A DNA stretch of 64,000 bases from positions 248,001 through 312,000 of the forward strand of contig NZ_JARWAC010000017.1 in assembly GCF_029846175.1 (NCBI RefSeq), given 5' to 3'. This document shows, piece after piece, positions 14,792 to 21,902 of this stretch. The DNA is from Sphaerisporangium sp. TRM90804. GTDB lineage: Bacteria > Actinomycetota > Actinomycetes > Streptosporangiales > Streptosporangiaceae. The position numbers and the translations under genes are program-made. Positions within the stretch are counted from its first letter, which is position 1. Each line of letters begins with the position of its first letter. The notes under the pieces were generated by a model, which did not search any database, was not told where the DNA came from, and saw nothing but the letters and a program-made list of their open reading frames with translations.

Positions 14792-16300
14792 ATGACCTCC
14801 ACCCTCAGCCGATTGTCAGCCGTCGTCGCCTGCGCACTCGCCGCGCTGTTCACCCTGGCGGCGGCCCCCGCCGGGGCCGCGCGAGACGTCCCGCTGAACG
14901 AGGCGTTCGCGCGCGCCGCCGCCGCGCACGACGTGCCGCGCGACCTGCTCGTCGCGCTCGCCTACGCCGAGACCCACCTGGACGGCCACGGCGGCGCGCC
15001 GAGCGCGAGCGGCGGCTACGGCGTCATGCACCTGGTCAGCAACCCCACCACGCGCACCCTGGAGAAGGCGGCGGAGCTGACCGGGCTTCCGGCGGCGACG
15101 CTGCGCGCCGACGACGTGGCCAACGTGCTCGGCGGCGCCGCCGTGCTGCGCTCGTACGCCGACCAGCTCGGCCTGGACGAGACGGCCAGGAAGGACCCGG
15201 GCCGCTGGTACGCGGTCGTGGCCAAGTACGGCAACGCCTCCACCCCCGAACTGGCCCGGCTCTACGCCGACGCCGTGTACGAGCTGCTCGGTCTCGGCGT
15301 CAAGGCGGCCGGGGTGAAGGTCTCCGCGCAGGAGGTCACCGCCGACCGCGGGCCCTACGCCATGACCCGTGACCTCAACGCGCAGCGGGCGCTCAGCCCC
15401 GACTACGGGCCCGCCGCCTGGGTGCCGGCCAACTCCGGCAACTACACCGTCTCCAGCCGCGAGTCGACCTACGCCATCGACCGGGTGATCATCCACGTCA
15501 CCCAGGGCTCGTACGCGGGCACCATCTCGTGGTTCCAGAACGCCGCCTCCAACGTCTCGGCGCACTACGTCGTCCGCTCCTCCGACGGCGCCGTCACCCA
15601 GATGGTCCGCGACAAGGACGTGGCCTACCACGCCGGCAACTGGGGCTACAACACCCGGTCGATCGGCATCGAGCACGAGGGCTTCGTCAGCGAGCCATCG
15701 TGGTTCACCGACGCGATGTACCGCTCGTCGGCCGCGCTGACCCGCGCCATGTGCGACAAGTACGGCATCCCCAAGGACCGCACCCACATCATCGGCCACA
15801 ACCAGGTGCCCGGCGCCACCCACACCGACCCCGGCCAGTACTGGGACTGGAACCGGTACATGCAGTACGTGACCGGCGGCAGCATCCCGCCTGCGTGGAC
15901 GGCCACCGTCGACAACTCCACGGCGGGCGCGTTCAGCGCCAGCGGCAACTGGGGCACCTCGGCCTACTCCGCCCAGCGCCACGGCGCCGACTACCGGTAC
16001 GCCGGCCCGGTCGCCTCCAGCGACCCCGCCTGGTACAGCACGAACGTCCCCAGCGCGGGCAGCTACCGGGTCGAGGTCTGGTACCCGGCCGACCCCGGCT
16101 ACAACAGCTCGGCGCCGTACATCGTCGCCACCGCGAGCGGCAACCAGACGGTGTACGTCGACCAGCGCGCCGGAGGCGGCGCGTGGCGCACGATCGGCAC
16201 GTTCACCCTCAACGCGGGCACCTACAACGTGGTCGGGGTGAGCCGGTGGACCTCCGGAACCGGCTACGTCATCGCCGACGCCGTCCGGATCAGCCGCTGA
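14792..16300 (+). CDS. Secreted N-acetylmuramoyl-L-alanine amidase with golvesin-like C-terminal domain
   Basis: A ~502-residue exported peptidoglycan amidase. A signal peptide covers ~1-30. Residues ~35-150 resemble a lysozyme-like helical region (LVALAYAETHLDGHGG). The amidase_2/PGRP domain runs ~210-365, with zinc ligands at the His of VIIHVTQG, the His of IIGHNQVPG and the Asp of THTDPGQYWDW. The last ~130 residues (from ATVDNSTAGAFS) are the golvesin-like domain shared with the GHL10 protein. GAGGAG five bases before ATG 14792 selects this start over the GTG at 14786. It likely cuts the stem peptide from muramic acid outside the cell. Confidence 0.9.
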   Translation: MTSTLSRLSAVVACALAALFTLAAAPAGAARDVPLNEAFARAAAAHDVPRDLLVALAYAETHLDGHGGAPSASGGYGVMHLVSNPTTRTLEKAAELTGLPAATLRADDVANVLGGAAVLRSYADQLGLDETARKDPGRWYAVVAKYGNASTPELARLYADAVYELLGLGVKAAGVKVSAQEVTADRGPYAMTRDLNAQRALSPDYGPAAWVPANSGNYTVSSRESTYAIDRVIIHVTQGSYAGTISWFQNAASNVSAHYVVRSSDGAVTQMVRDKDVAYHAGNWGYNTRSIGIEHEGFVSEPSWFTDAMYRSSAALTRAMCDKYGIPKDRTHIIGHNQVPGATHTDPGQYWDWNRYMQYVTGGSIPPAWTATVDNSTAGAFSASGNWGTSAYSAQRHGADYRYAGPVASSDPAWYSTNVPSAGSYRVEVWYPADPGYNSSAPYIVATASGNQTVYVDQRAGGGAWRTIGTFTLNAGTYNVVGVSRWTSGTGYVIADAVRISR

Positions 16301-16307
16301 CCCGCGC

Positions 16308-16337
16308 GCGGCCCGCGCCCCCGGGGGCGCGGGCCGC
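16308..16337. terminator. Hairpin terminator between amidase and carboxyltransferase genes
   Basis: A 13-bp stem (GCGGCCCGCGCCC with GGGCGCGGGCCGC, 4-base loop) lies in the 43-bp gap between convergent genes. Confidence 0.75.
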
Positions 16338-16343
16338 GTCGCG

Positions 16344-17867
16344 TCACTGCGGAAGGTTGTCGTGGCGGAACCCGGTGCGGGCCGCCCCGGCCAGCAGGCG
16401 CAGGGCCGACGCCACCGTCTCGCGGGTCTGGTGCGGGACGATGACCTCGTCCACCGAGAGCCGCTCGGCCGCGACGTGCGGCGCCATGGCCTCGGCCCGG
16501 TAGCGGCCGATCAGCTCCTCGCGCCGCCCCGGCTCGCGCTCCAGCTCCCGCCGGTGGATGACGTCGACGGCGCCCTCGGCCCCCATGACGGCCAGCTCGG
16601 CCCCCGGCCAGCAGAACACCGCGTCGGCGCCCAGCGACCGCGAGTTCATGACGATGTACGCGCCGCCGAACGCCTTGCGCAGCACCACCGTGATCCGCGG
16701 CACGGTGGCCTCGGCGAAGGCGTAGAGCAGCTTCGCGCCCTTGCGTATGACGCCGCCCCGCTCCTGCGCCGTCCCGGGCAGGAACCCGGGCGTGTCGACC
16801 AGGGTGACCAGCGGGAGCCCGAAGGCGTCGCACAGCCGGACGAAGCGGGCGGCCTTCTCGGACGCGGCGATGTCCAGCGTCCCGGCGCGGTGCAGCGGCT
16901 GGTTGGCCACGACGCCCACGGCCCGGCCCTCGATCCGGCCGAAGCCGACGACGATGTTCCTGGCGAACCGGGGCTGCAGCTCCAGGAAGCTGCCGGAGTC
17001 GAGCACGCCGCGCACCACCGGGCGCACGTCGAAGGCCAGGCGGGGGTTGGCGGGGACGTCCGGCATCGGGTCGGCGGCGGCGGGCGGCGCGATCGGCGGC
17101 GGCTCCCAGCAGGAGCCGGGCAGGTAGGAGAGCACCCGCCTGGCCAGCTCCAGCGCGTGGCGCGTCGAGCCGGCGACGAGGTGGGCGACGCCGGAGACCT
17201 CGCCGTGCACGGCCGCGCCGCCCAGCTCGCCGGGCGTGACGTCCTCGTGGGTCACCGCCAGCAGCACGCGCGGGCCGGTGAGGAACATGTGGGCGTTCTC
17301 CGTCATGATCACGATGTCGGTCAGCGCGGGGGAGTAGACCGCGCCTCCGGCGCAGGAGCCGAGCACCACGCTGATCTGCGGCACCCGCCCCGACAGCCGG
17401 ACGTTCCTGCGGAAGATCTCCCCGTAGCCGTCGAGCGCCGCGACGCCCTCCTGGATGCGCGCGCCGCCGGAGTCGAGCAGGCCGATCGCGGGGGCGCGCA
17501 CCCGTTCGGCGTAGTCGAGCACCCGTGCGATCTTGCTCGCGTGCGTCTCGCCCAGGGAGCCGCCCATGACCGAGGGGTCCTGCGCGTACAGGCCGACCGG
17601 GCGGCCGTCGACGCGCGCGGCGCCGGTGACGACGCCGTCGCCGGCCGGGCGCCTGGCGGCCATGCCGAAGGCGGTCGCGCGGTGCCGGGCCTGGCCGCCG
17701 AACTCCTCGAAGGAGCCGGCGTCGGCCATCAGGTGGACGCGCGCGAGCGCGTTCTCCCCGCGCGGGGGAGACGTTGCGGCCGGGTGCGGCCCCGCGGGCT
17801 CGGGCGGGCCGGTAGAGGTAAGGGTGGCGCCGGGCGCGGCGGGTTCCATCTGCATCCCCTCATCCAC
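16344..17867 (-). CDS. Acyl-CoA carboxylase beta (carboxyltransferase) subunit
   Basis: A 507-residue AccD/PccB-type carboxyltransferase. It moves CO2 from carboxybiotin to acetyl- or propionyl-CoA, giving malonyl- or methylmalonyl-CoA for fatty acid and polyketide synthesis. The N-half shows LLDSGGARIQEGVAALDGYG and SVVLGSCAGGAVYSPAL; the C-half shows VTLVDTPGFLPGTAQERGG and LRKAFGGAYIVMNSRSLGAD, the two oxyanion-forming Gly-Gly sites of crotonase-type halves. Acetyl versus propionyl preference depends on a residue I cannot place without alignment. No alpha or biotin subunit is nearby; an epsilon subunit gene lies 38 kb away at 55510. It is at the left edge of the biosynthetic region. Confidence 0.93.
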   Translation of the reverse strand: MDEGMQMEPAAPGATLTSTGPPEPAGPHPAATSPPRGENALARVHLMADAGSFEEFGGQARHRATAFGMAARRPAGDGVVTGAARVDGRPVGLYAQDPSVMGGSLGETHASKIARVLDYAERVRAPAIGLLDSGGARIQEGVAALDGYGEIFRRNVRLSGRVPQISVVLGSCAGGAVYSPALTDIVIMTENAHMFLTGPRVLLAVTHEDVTPGELGGAAVHGEVSGVAHLVAGSTRHALELARRVLSYLPGSCWEPPPIAPPAAADPMPDVPANPRLAFDVRPVVRGVLDSGSFLELQPRFARNIVVGFGRIEGRAVGVVANQPLHRAGTLDIAASEKAARFVRLCDAFGLPLVTLVDTPGFLPGTAQERGGVIRKGAKLLYAFAEATVPRITVVLRKAFGGAYIVMNSRSLGADAVFCWPGAELAVMGAEGAVDVIHRRELEREPGRREELIGRYRAEAMAPHVAAERLSVDEVIVPHQTRETVASALRLLAGAARTGFRHDNLPQ

Positions 17868-18049
17868 ACGTCGTTGGACGGCAGGCCAGGTGTCGCCGCG
17901 TACACCCGACTGTGGGCGCGGCCGGCCGGCCCGGCGCCTCCGACGGTAGTTCGACCCGCCTGACCGGTTGCTGACCCCCCAGGTGGGGCGGTATTCCGCC
18001 GTTTATCGCGTAGGGGGGTGAAGGGGGGCGTCCCCTCCCTTTCGAAGGC

Positions 18050-18092
18050 CTCAGCGGCGTGTCAGCATGGCGTCAGAATAGGGGTGCATACT
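18050..18092 (+). promoter_or_regulatory. SARP-type promoter driving the tRNA-like gene
   Basis: Three heptamers at exact 11-bp steps, CTCAGCG (18050-18056), GTCAGCA (18061-18067) and GTCAGAA (18072-18078), are followed after 8 bp by a -10 CATACT (18087-18092). Direct heptamer repeats of 11-bp period ending 8 bp before the -10 are the known layout of SARP activator sites. Transcription would start near 18099, about 23 bases before the RNA. Confidence 0.75.
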
Positions 18093-18121
18093 AGGAAGCA
18101 GAACAACACGAGAAAACACAA

Positions 18122-18205
18122 GGAGAGGTACCCAAAGTGGCCGAACGGGGCCCGGTATCCGCCGGTCGGGCAATGCCTGCGTAGGTTCGAATCCTACCCT
18201 CTCCG
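18122..18205 (+). tRNA. tRNA-Ser-like gene with deformed anticodon arm (probable non-decoding seryl carrier)
   Basis: An 84-base tRNA-like sequence. The acceptor GGAGAGG (18122-18128) pairs perfectly with CCTCTCC (18198-18204), with discriminator G205. The D arm is CCC/GGG with a 13-base loop holding GTGGCCG; the T arm GTAGG TTCGAAT CCTAC is perfect. A variable arm CGGGC AAT GCCTG (18167-18179) is the long-arm class of Ser and Leu; G at the discriminator favours Ser. The anticodon arm (18151-18166) cannot form 5 bp with a 7-base loop: the best fold is four pairs, CCGG with CCGG, and a 6-base loop TATCCG with no serine anticodon. CCA is not encoded. SerRS does not read the anticodon, so charging remains possible. 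Its SARP-type promoter, private terminator and position beside a cluster with its own SerRS and seryl-tRNA transferase suggest it feeds biosynthesis. A decayed tRNA is the alternative. Confidence 0.7.
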
Positions 18206-18218
18206 CTCCTGCTGACGA

Positions 18219-18257
18219 GGCACGGGCACCCGATCCGATCGGGTGCCCGTGCCTTTT
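18219..18257 (+). terminator. Strong intrinsic terminator of the tRNA-like gene
   Basis: A perfect 16-bp stem starting GGCACGGGCACCCGAT (18219-18234), loop CCG, and the matching arm 18238-18253, followed by TTTT. It lies 13 bases after the tRNA-like sequence, making that transcript monocistronic. Confidence 0.9.
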
Positions 18258-18334
18258 CGCCGTCTCCGGACCCTCGGGCGCCGGCGACCGCGGAGAACCC
18301 CGCCGAGGGCGAATACAATATGCCGTTCCCGTCG

Positions 18335-18377
18335 GTAAGTTTCCGATCAGGGAGGCGTCAGCGCTGTCTGCCATAGT
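18335..18377 (+). promoter_or_regulatory. SARP-type promoter of the di-iron HDO gene
   Basis: GTAAGTT (18335-18341), ATCAGGG (18346-18352) and GTCAGCG (18357-18363) are spaced by 11 bp and followed after 8 bp by CATAGT (18372-18377). The last 21 bp nearly equal those of the promoter at 31831-31851 (GTCAGCG, 8 bp, CATAGT). A short inverted repeat TGGAC/GTCCA (18380-18395) covers the expected start site. Confidence 0.75.
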
Positions 18378-18529
18378 TATGGACTAAAAGGTCCAGTGTG
18401 CGGCGAGCAGGGTCGACCATAAACGGCGGAAATGCGTTAGACCAGCCGCGCTGGACGCTTGATGAGAAGCGGTGCCGCGGCGTGGAAAACGTAATGCGGC
18501 GCCAATTTCACAATGGAATTGGAGAAACC

Positions 18530-19600
18530 GTGCCCACCACCGACAGGTCCACCGTGCTCACCAGCCCCGACCACGCGACGGTAGTCGACGAGGTCTCGTC
18601 GTGGCTGGCGATCCCCGCCGACGAGGTCGACCGCAAGTTCCGTCACGACCGCGAGCGCGTCGCGACGGCGGTCCGCCAGATGAACACGGACGCGCTAGCC
18701 GGCGACCCGGACGCCTTCTACCTGCAGCAGCTCCTACTCTCCCGCATCTACCAGACCGTCATGCGGATCCCCGAGGAGCCGACCGCCGAGGGGTCGGTGC
18801 TGGTGCACGAGGTGACCCGCCTGCTGGAGAGGGCCACCATCACCGCGGAGGACCGGCGCATCCAGCCCGGCACCCTGGAGTCGGCGCCCGTGGAGGGCAG
18901 GCAGTACCTGTCCTGGCTCAAGGACCTGGTGCGCGGTCACCGCGCGTTCAAGCACCCGTACTACACCGAGTTCATCAACCGCAGCGCCCGCTACGAGGAC
19001 CTGCGCACCTACGTCATCCAGGAGTCGGTGGTCGACGGCCGCTTCGACGACTTCCTGGCCATGATGCAGGTGGGCACCGCGGGACCGGCCAAGATGGAGG
19101 TCGCCAACAACTTCTGGGACGAGATGGGCAACGGCGACCCCTCCCAGGTGCACACGCGGCTGTTCAACCTCATCTACGAGGTCTTCGACATCCGCGAGCA
19201 GGACCTGGAGGCCGCCATGACCGCCAGCGACCTGCTGTCGGGGAACCTGGCGGTGCTGCTGTGCAGGTACCGCCAGCTCTACCCCGAGGCGGTGGGCTTC
19301 CTGGGGATGACCGAGTGGCTGGTCCCCGACCGGTTCCGCAACGTCCTGCGGGCGTGGGAACGGCTCGGGCTGCCCGACGTCGGGATCACCTACCACCGCC
19401 TGCACATCACGATCGACTCCCAGCACGCGGCGGGATGGTTCCACAACATCGTGCTGCCCGCGGCGAGCTCGGAGTACATGCGGCGGGGCATCGCCCGTGG
19501 CACGCTGTGGCGGGTGAACTCCTCGGCGCGCCACCTGGACGAGCGGCTCGCCAACACGTGGGTCGCCGCGCAGGCGGCCCAGCCGGTCGCGGCGGAGTGA
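18530..19600 (+). CDS. Heme-oxygenase-like di-iron (iron-containing redox) enzyme
   Basis: A 356-residue protein resembling the Haem_oxygenas_2 (HDO) superfamily, whose members (UndA, BesC, the central domain of SznF) use a labile di-iron site for oxidative C-C cleavage or N-oxygenation. Candidate ligands lie in helices containing HPYYTEFINRSARYEDLRTYVIQES, split as HPYYTEF and LRTYVIQESVVDGRFDDF, and in AKMEVANNFWDEMGNGDPSQVHTRLF, where E, D and H are suitably spaced, and in ITYHRLHITIDSQHAAGW. GTG 18530 is chosen because GGAG lies five bases before it; this leaves a ~145-base leader from the SARP-type promoter. In an N-N/azoxy setting, N-oxidation is an attractive but unproven role. Confidence 0.7.
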   Translation: MPTTDRSTVLTSPDHATVVDEVSSWLAIPADEVDRKFRHDRERVATAVRQMNTDALAGDPDAFYLQQLLLSRIYQTVMRIPEEPTAEGSVLVHEVTRLLERATITAEDRRIQPGTLESAPVEGRQYLSWLKDLVRGHRAFKHPYYTEFINRSARYEDLRTYVIQESVVDGRFDDFLAMMQVGTAGPAKMEVANNFWDEMGNGDPSQVHTRLFNLIYEVFDIREQDLEAAMTASDLLSGNLAVLLCRYRQLYPEAVGFLGMTEWLVPDRFRNVLRAWERLGLPDVGITYHRLHITIDSQHAAGWFHNIVLPAASSEYMRRGIARGTLWRVNSSARHLDERLANTWVAAQAAQPVAAE

Positions 19601-19616
19601 GCGGGAAGTCGGTGCC

Positions 19617-20594
19617 GTGTCGAGCGTCGAGCGGGGATTCGCGTTCACCGAGCTGTCGCCGGTCCCACCGGCGATCCTGAACGGCTACCGGGACCGGCCG
19701 GTCGTCGAGCGCGGGGGCGGCGTGCTCCGCTACCGGCGCTCGGTCAGGTTCCGGATGTCGTGGACGGCCGACGACGACTGGTATGTGGCGCCGTGCGCGG
19801 ACCCCTCGGGTCCGCGCGACGGCGCGCACCCGTCGCCCGGCCCGCGCTGCCGCGTGCACGGCCCCCTGTGCCGGGGCCGGCTCGCACGCGGCCGGCTGGG
19901 CACGTGCCTGCCCGCGCCCGAGCCCGGCGCCGACCTCGTCCCGCTGCTGCGGCGCGGGCTGGACGGCCTGTGGCTGGACGTGTCCACCGACTGGCTCATC
20001 GACGTCGAGCAGAGCCGCACGGTCGTCACGGCCGGCGCGGCCCAGGGGATGGAGGTCTACACGCCCGGCGCGGACGGGTGGGAGTTCGTGCTGGTCGCGG
20101 TCCTGCGCGGCTCGGGTGTCACCGGGGGGCGCACGCTGCTCCACGGTACGGGCGAGGTGGCGCCGCTGTGGGCCGGCGTGCTGCGGCCGGGCCAGGCGCT
20201 GCTGGCCGACCGGCGCGTGGCGGCCTGCCGGGTCGCCGAGCCGGTGGCCGGCGCCGTCGGGCTCGGGAGCCAGGACGTCCTGGTCGCCGCCCTGACCCGA
20301 TGGACCACCGGCGCCGCCGCGCCCGCGCTCACGCGGCCGATCACGGTGCCGGCCGGCCCGCCGGGCGGGGCCGCGCCGGGCCGCCCGGTCGCGGTTCCCA
20401 CGGGCCAGGCGTCCGGGGCGGTGGGTCAGCCGGTGGCGGTGCCCGCCGGCCAGGCGTCCGGCGTGGCGGTCGCCCAGCCGGTCGCGGCGCAGGCGCGGGA
20501 GGCGACCGCGCTGCCGGTGCGGCAGGCGGTCGCCGTGCCGCCGGGTCAGGCGACCGGGGTGCCGGTCGGGTCGATCGCCGAGAACCCGGTGTAG
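19617..20594 (+). CDS. Hypothetical protein with a repetitive Pro-Val-Ala tail
   Basis: A 325-residue protein I do not recognise. Residues 1-225 look globular (ERGFAFTELSPVPPAILNGY, RMSWTADDDWYVAPCAD, a Cys-rich stretch PRCRVHGPLCRGR). Residues ~240-320 are imperfect repeats of the form PVAVPxGQASG. It begins 16 bp after the HDO gene, so it is probably co-transcribed. Its last 49 bp overlap the 3' end of the opposing SerRS gene. GTG 19617 is the likely start. The C-terminal tail may be unstructured. Confidence 0.6.
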   Translation: MSSVERGFAFTELSPVPPAILNGYRDRPVVERGGGVLRYRRSVRFRMSWTADDDWYVAPCADPSGPRDGAHPSPGPRCRVHGPLCRGRLARGRLGTCLPAPEPGADLVPLLRRGLDGLWLDVSTDWLIDVEQSRTVVTAGAAQGMEVYTPGADGWEFVLVAVLRGSGVTGGRTLLHGTGEVAPLWAGVLRPGQALLADRRVAACRVAEPVAGAVGLGSQDVLVAALTRWTTGAAAPALTRPITVPAGPPGGAAPGRPVAVPTGQASGAVGQPVAVPAGQASGVAVAQPVAAQAREATALPVRQAVAVPPGQATGVPVGSIAENPV

Positions 20595-21808
20595 GGAACC
20601 AGCGCGGGCGGCACGCCCACCGAGCCGTCCGCGCGCTGGTACTGCTCCAGGATCGCCACCAGCGTGCGCCCGATCGGCAGGCCCGAGCCGTTCAGCGTGG
20701 CGGCGTACGTCTTGCGGCCGCCGCGCTCCCTGACCTTGATGCCGGCCCGGCGGGCCTGGAACTCGCCGCAGTCGGAGCAGGACGAGATCTCGCGGTAGGC
20801 GTCCTGCCCCGGCAGCCACACCTCGATGTCGAACGTCCGGCGCGCGGCGAAGCCCAGGTCGCCGGAGCGCAGCTCGACGACCCGGTAGTGCAGGCCGAGC
20901 CGCCGCAGGCAGGCCTCGGCGTGCCCGAGCAGCAGGGCCAGCTCCCGGCCGGCCTCGTCGGGGTGGCACAGCCGCACCAGCTCCACCTTGTCGAACTGGT
21001 GCAGGCGCACCAGACCGCGCGTGTCGCGCCCGTACGAGCCCGCCTCGCCGCGGTAGCAGGGCGTGTGGGCGACGAGCGCCACCGGAAGCGCGGCCGGGTC
21101 GAGCTGCTCGCCCCGGTACAGGTTCACCAGCGGCACCTCGGCGGTGGGGATCAGCAGCAGGTCGCGATCGGCCACACGCGTGTGGAACAGGTCGTCGGCG
21201 AACTTCGGGAGCTGCCCGGTGCCGGTCATGGTCTCGGCGCTGACCAGGTGGGGGACGCCGTGCTCGACGTAGCCGTGCTCGCCGGTGTGCAGGTCGAGCA
21301 GGAACATGGCCAGCGCCCGCTCCAGGCGCGCCGCGGCGCCCCGGGTGACCGCGAACCGCGACCCCGACAGCTTGGCGGCCCGCACGGGGTCGAGCACGCC
21401 CAGCGCCGTGCCCAGGTCCATGTGGTCGCGGGCCGGGAAGTCGAACTCCGGCCGCGTGCCCCACGAGCCGACCACGACCGGCGGGTCCTGCGGCCCGCCG
21501 TCCGGCGCCTCGTCGGCGGGCAGGTTGGGGACGGTGAGCAGCAGGCCGCTCAGCGCCGCCTCACAGGCCCGCAGCTCGTCCTCCAACTTGCGCAGCCGCT
21601 CCTTGCCCGCCCGCGCCTGCTCGCGCTGGGCGGCGGCGTCGGCGGCGCGCGCCGAGCGGTTGAGCTCGGTCCGCAGGCCGTCCCGCTCTTTGACCAGGCC
21701 GGTCCGGTCGGCCACCAGGGCGCGCAGGGCCGGCTCGTCGAGGGCGTAGCCGCGCCGGGCCAGCCGGGCGGACGCCTCGGCTTCGAGTAGTGAACGCGGA
21801 TCGTGCAC
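20546..21808 (-). CDS. Cluster-encoded seryl-tRNA synthetase (VlmL-like)
   Basis: A 420-residue class II synthetase that loads serine on tRNA. It has the N-terminal coiled-coil tRNA-binding arm (~30-105), then the catalytic core: the TAEVPLVNLY serine/ATP motif, motif 2 CYRGEAGSYGRDTRGLVRLH with QFDKVEL, and motif 3 LNGSGLPIGRTLVAILEQYQ. All look intact, so it should be active. SerRS recognises the long variable arm and acceptor of tRNA-Ser but not its anticodon. In valanimycin biosynthesis a second SerRS (VlmL) supplies seryl-tRNA to the transferase VlmA; both partners are present here. It is the last gene of the leftward vlmH-like operon. Confidence 0.93.
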   Translation of the reverse strand: MHDPRSLLEAEASARLARRGYALDEPALRALVADRTGLVKERDGLRTELNRSARAADAAAQREQARAGKERLRKLEDELRACEAALSGLLLTVPNLPADEAPDGGPQDPPVVVGSWGTRPEFDFPARDHMDLGTALGVLDPVRAAKLSGSRFAVTRGAAARLERALAMFLLDLHTGEHGYVEHGVPHLVSAETMTGTGQLPKFADDLFHTRVADRDLLLIPTAEVPLVNLYRGEQLDPAALPVALVAHTPCYRGEAGSYGRDTRGLVRLHQFDKVELVRLCHPDEAGRELALLLGHAEACLRRLGLHYRVVELRSGDLGFAARRTFDIEVWLPGQDAYREISSCSDCGEFQARRAGIKVRERGGRKTYAATLNGSGLPIGRTLVAILEQYQRADGSVGVPPALVPYTGFSAIDPTGTPVA

Positions 21809-21902
21809 GATGGCTCCTTAGAACGCCGAGAAGCACCGGCCGGCCATGGCGGCGCGGCCGGTGCGAGGGTGCCGCCGGGCCCGTGCGGGCCCGGGCGCGA
21901 GG

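Noticed and set aside
18151-18166. A normal anticodon (TCC or similar) in the tRNA-like gene
   Set aside because: Forcing 5 bp and a 7-base loop leaves three of five stem pairs mismatched. The only good fold has four pairs and a six-base loop.
20546-21808. Housekeeping seryl-tRNA synthetase
   Set aside because: It looks catalytically complete, so it could be the only one, but its operon with vlmH/R/B-like genes under a SARP-type promoter makes a dedicated paralogue far more likely.
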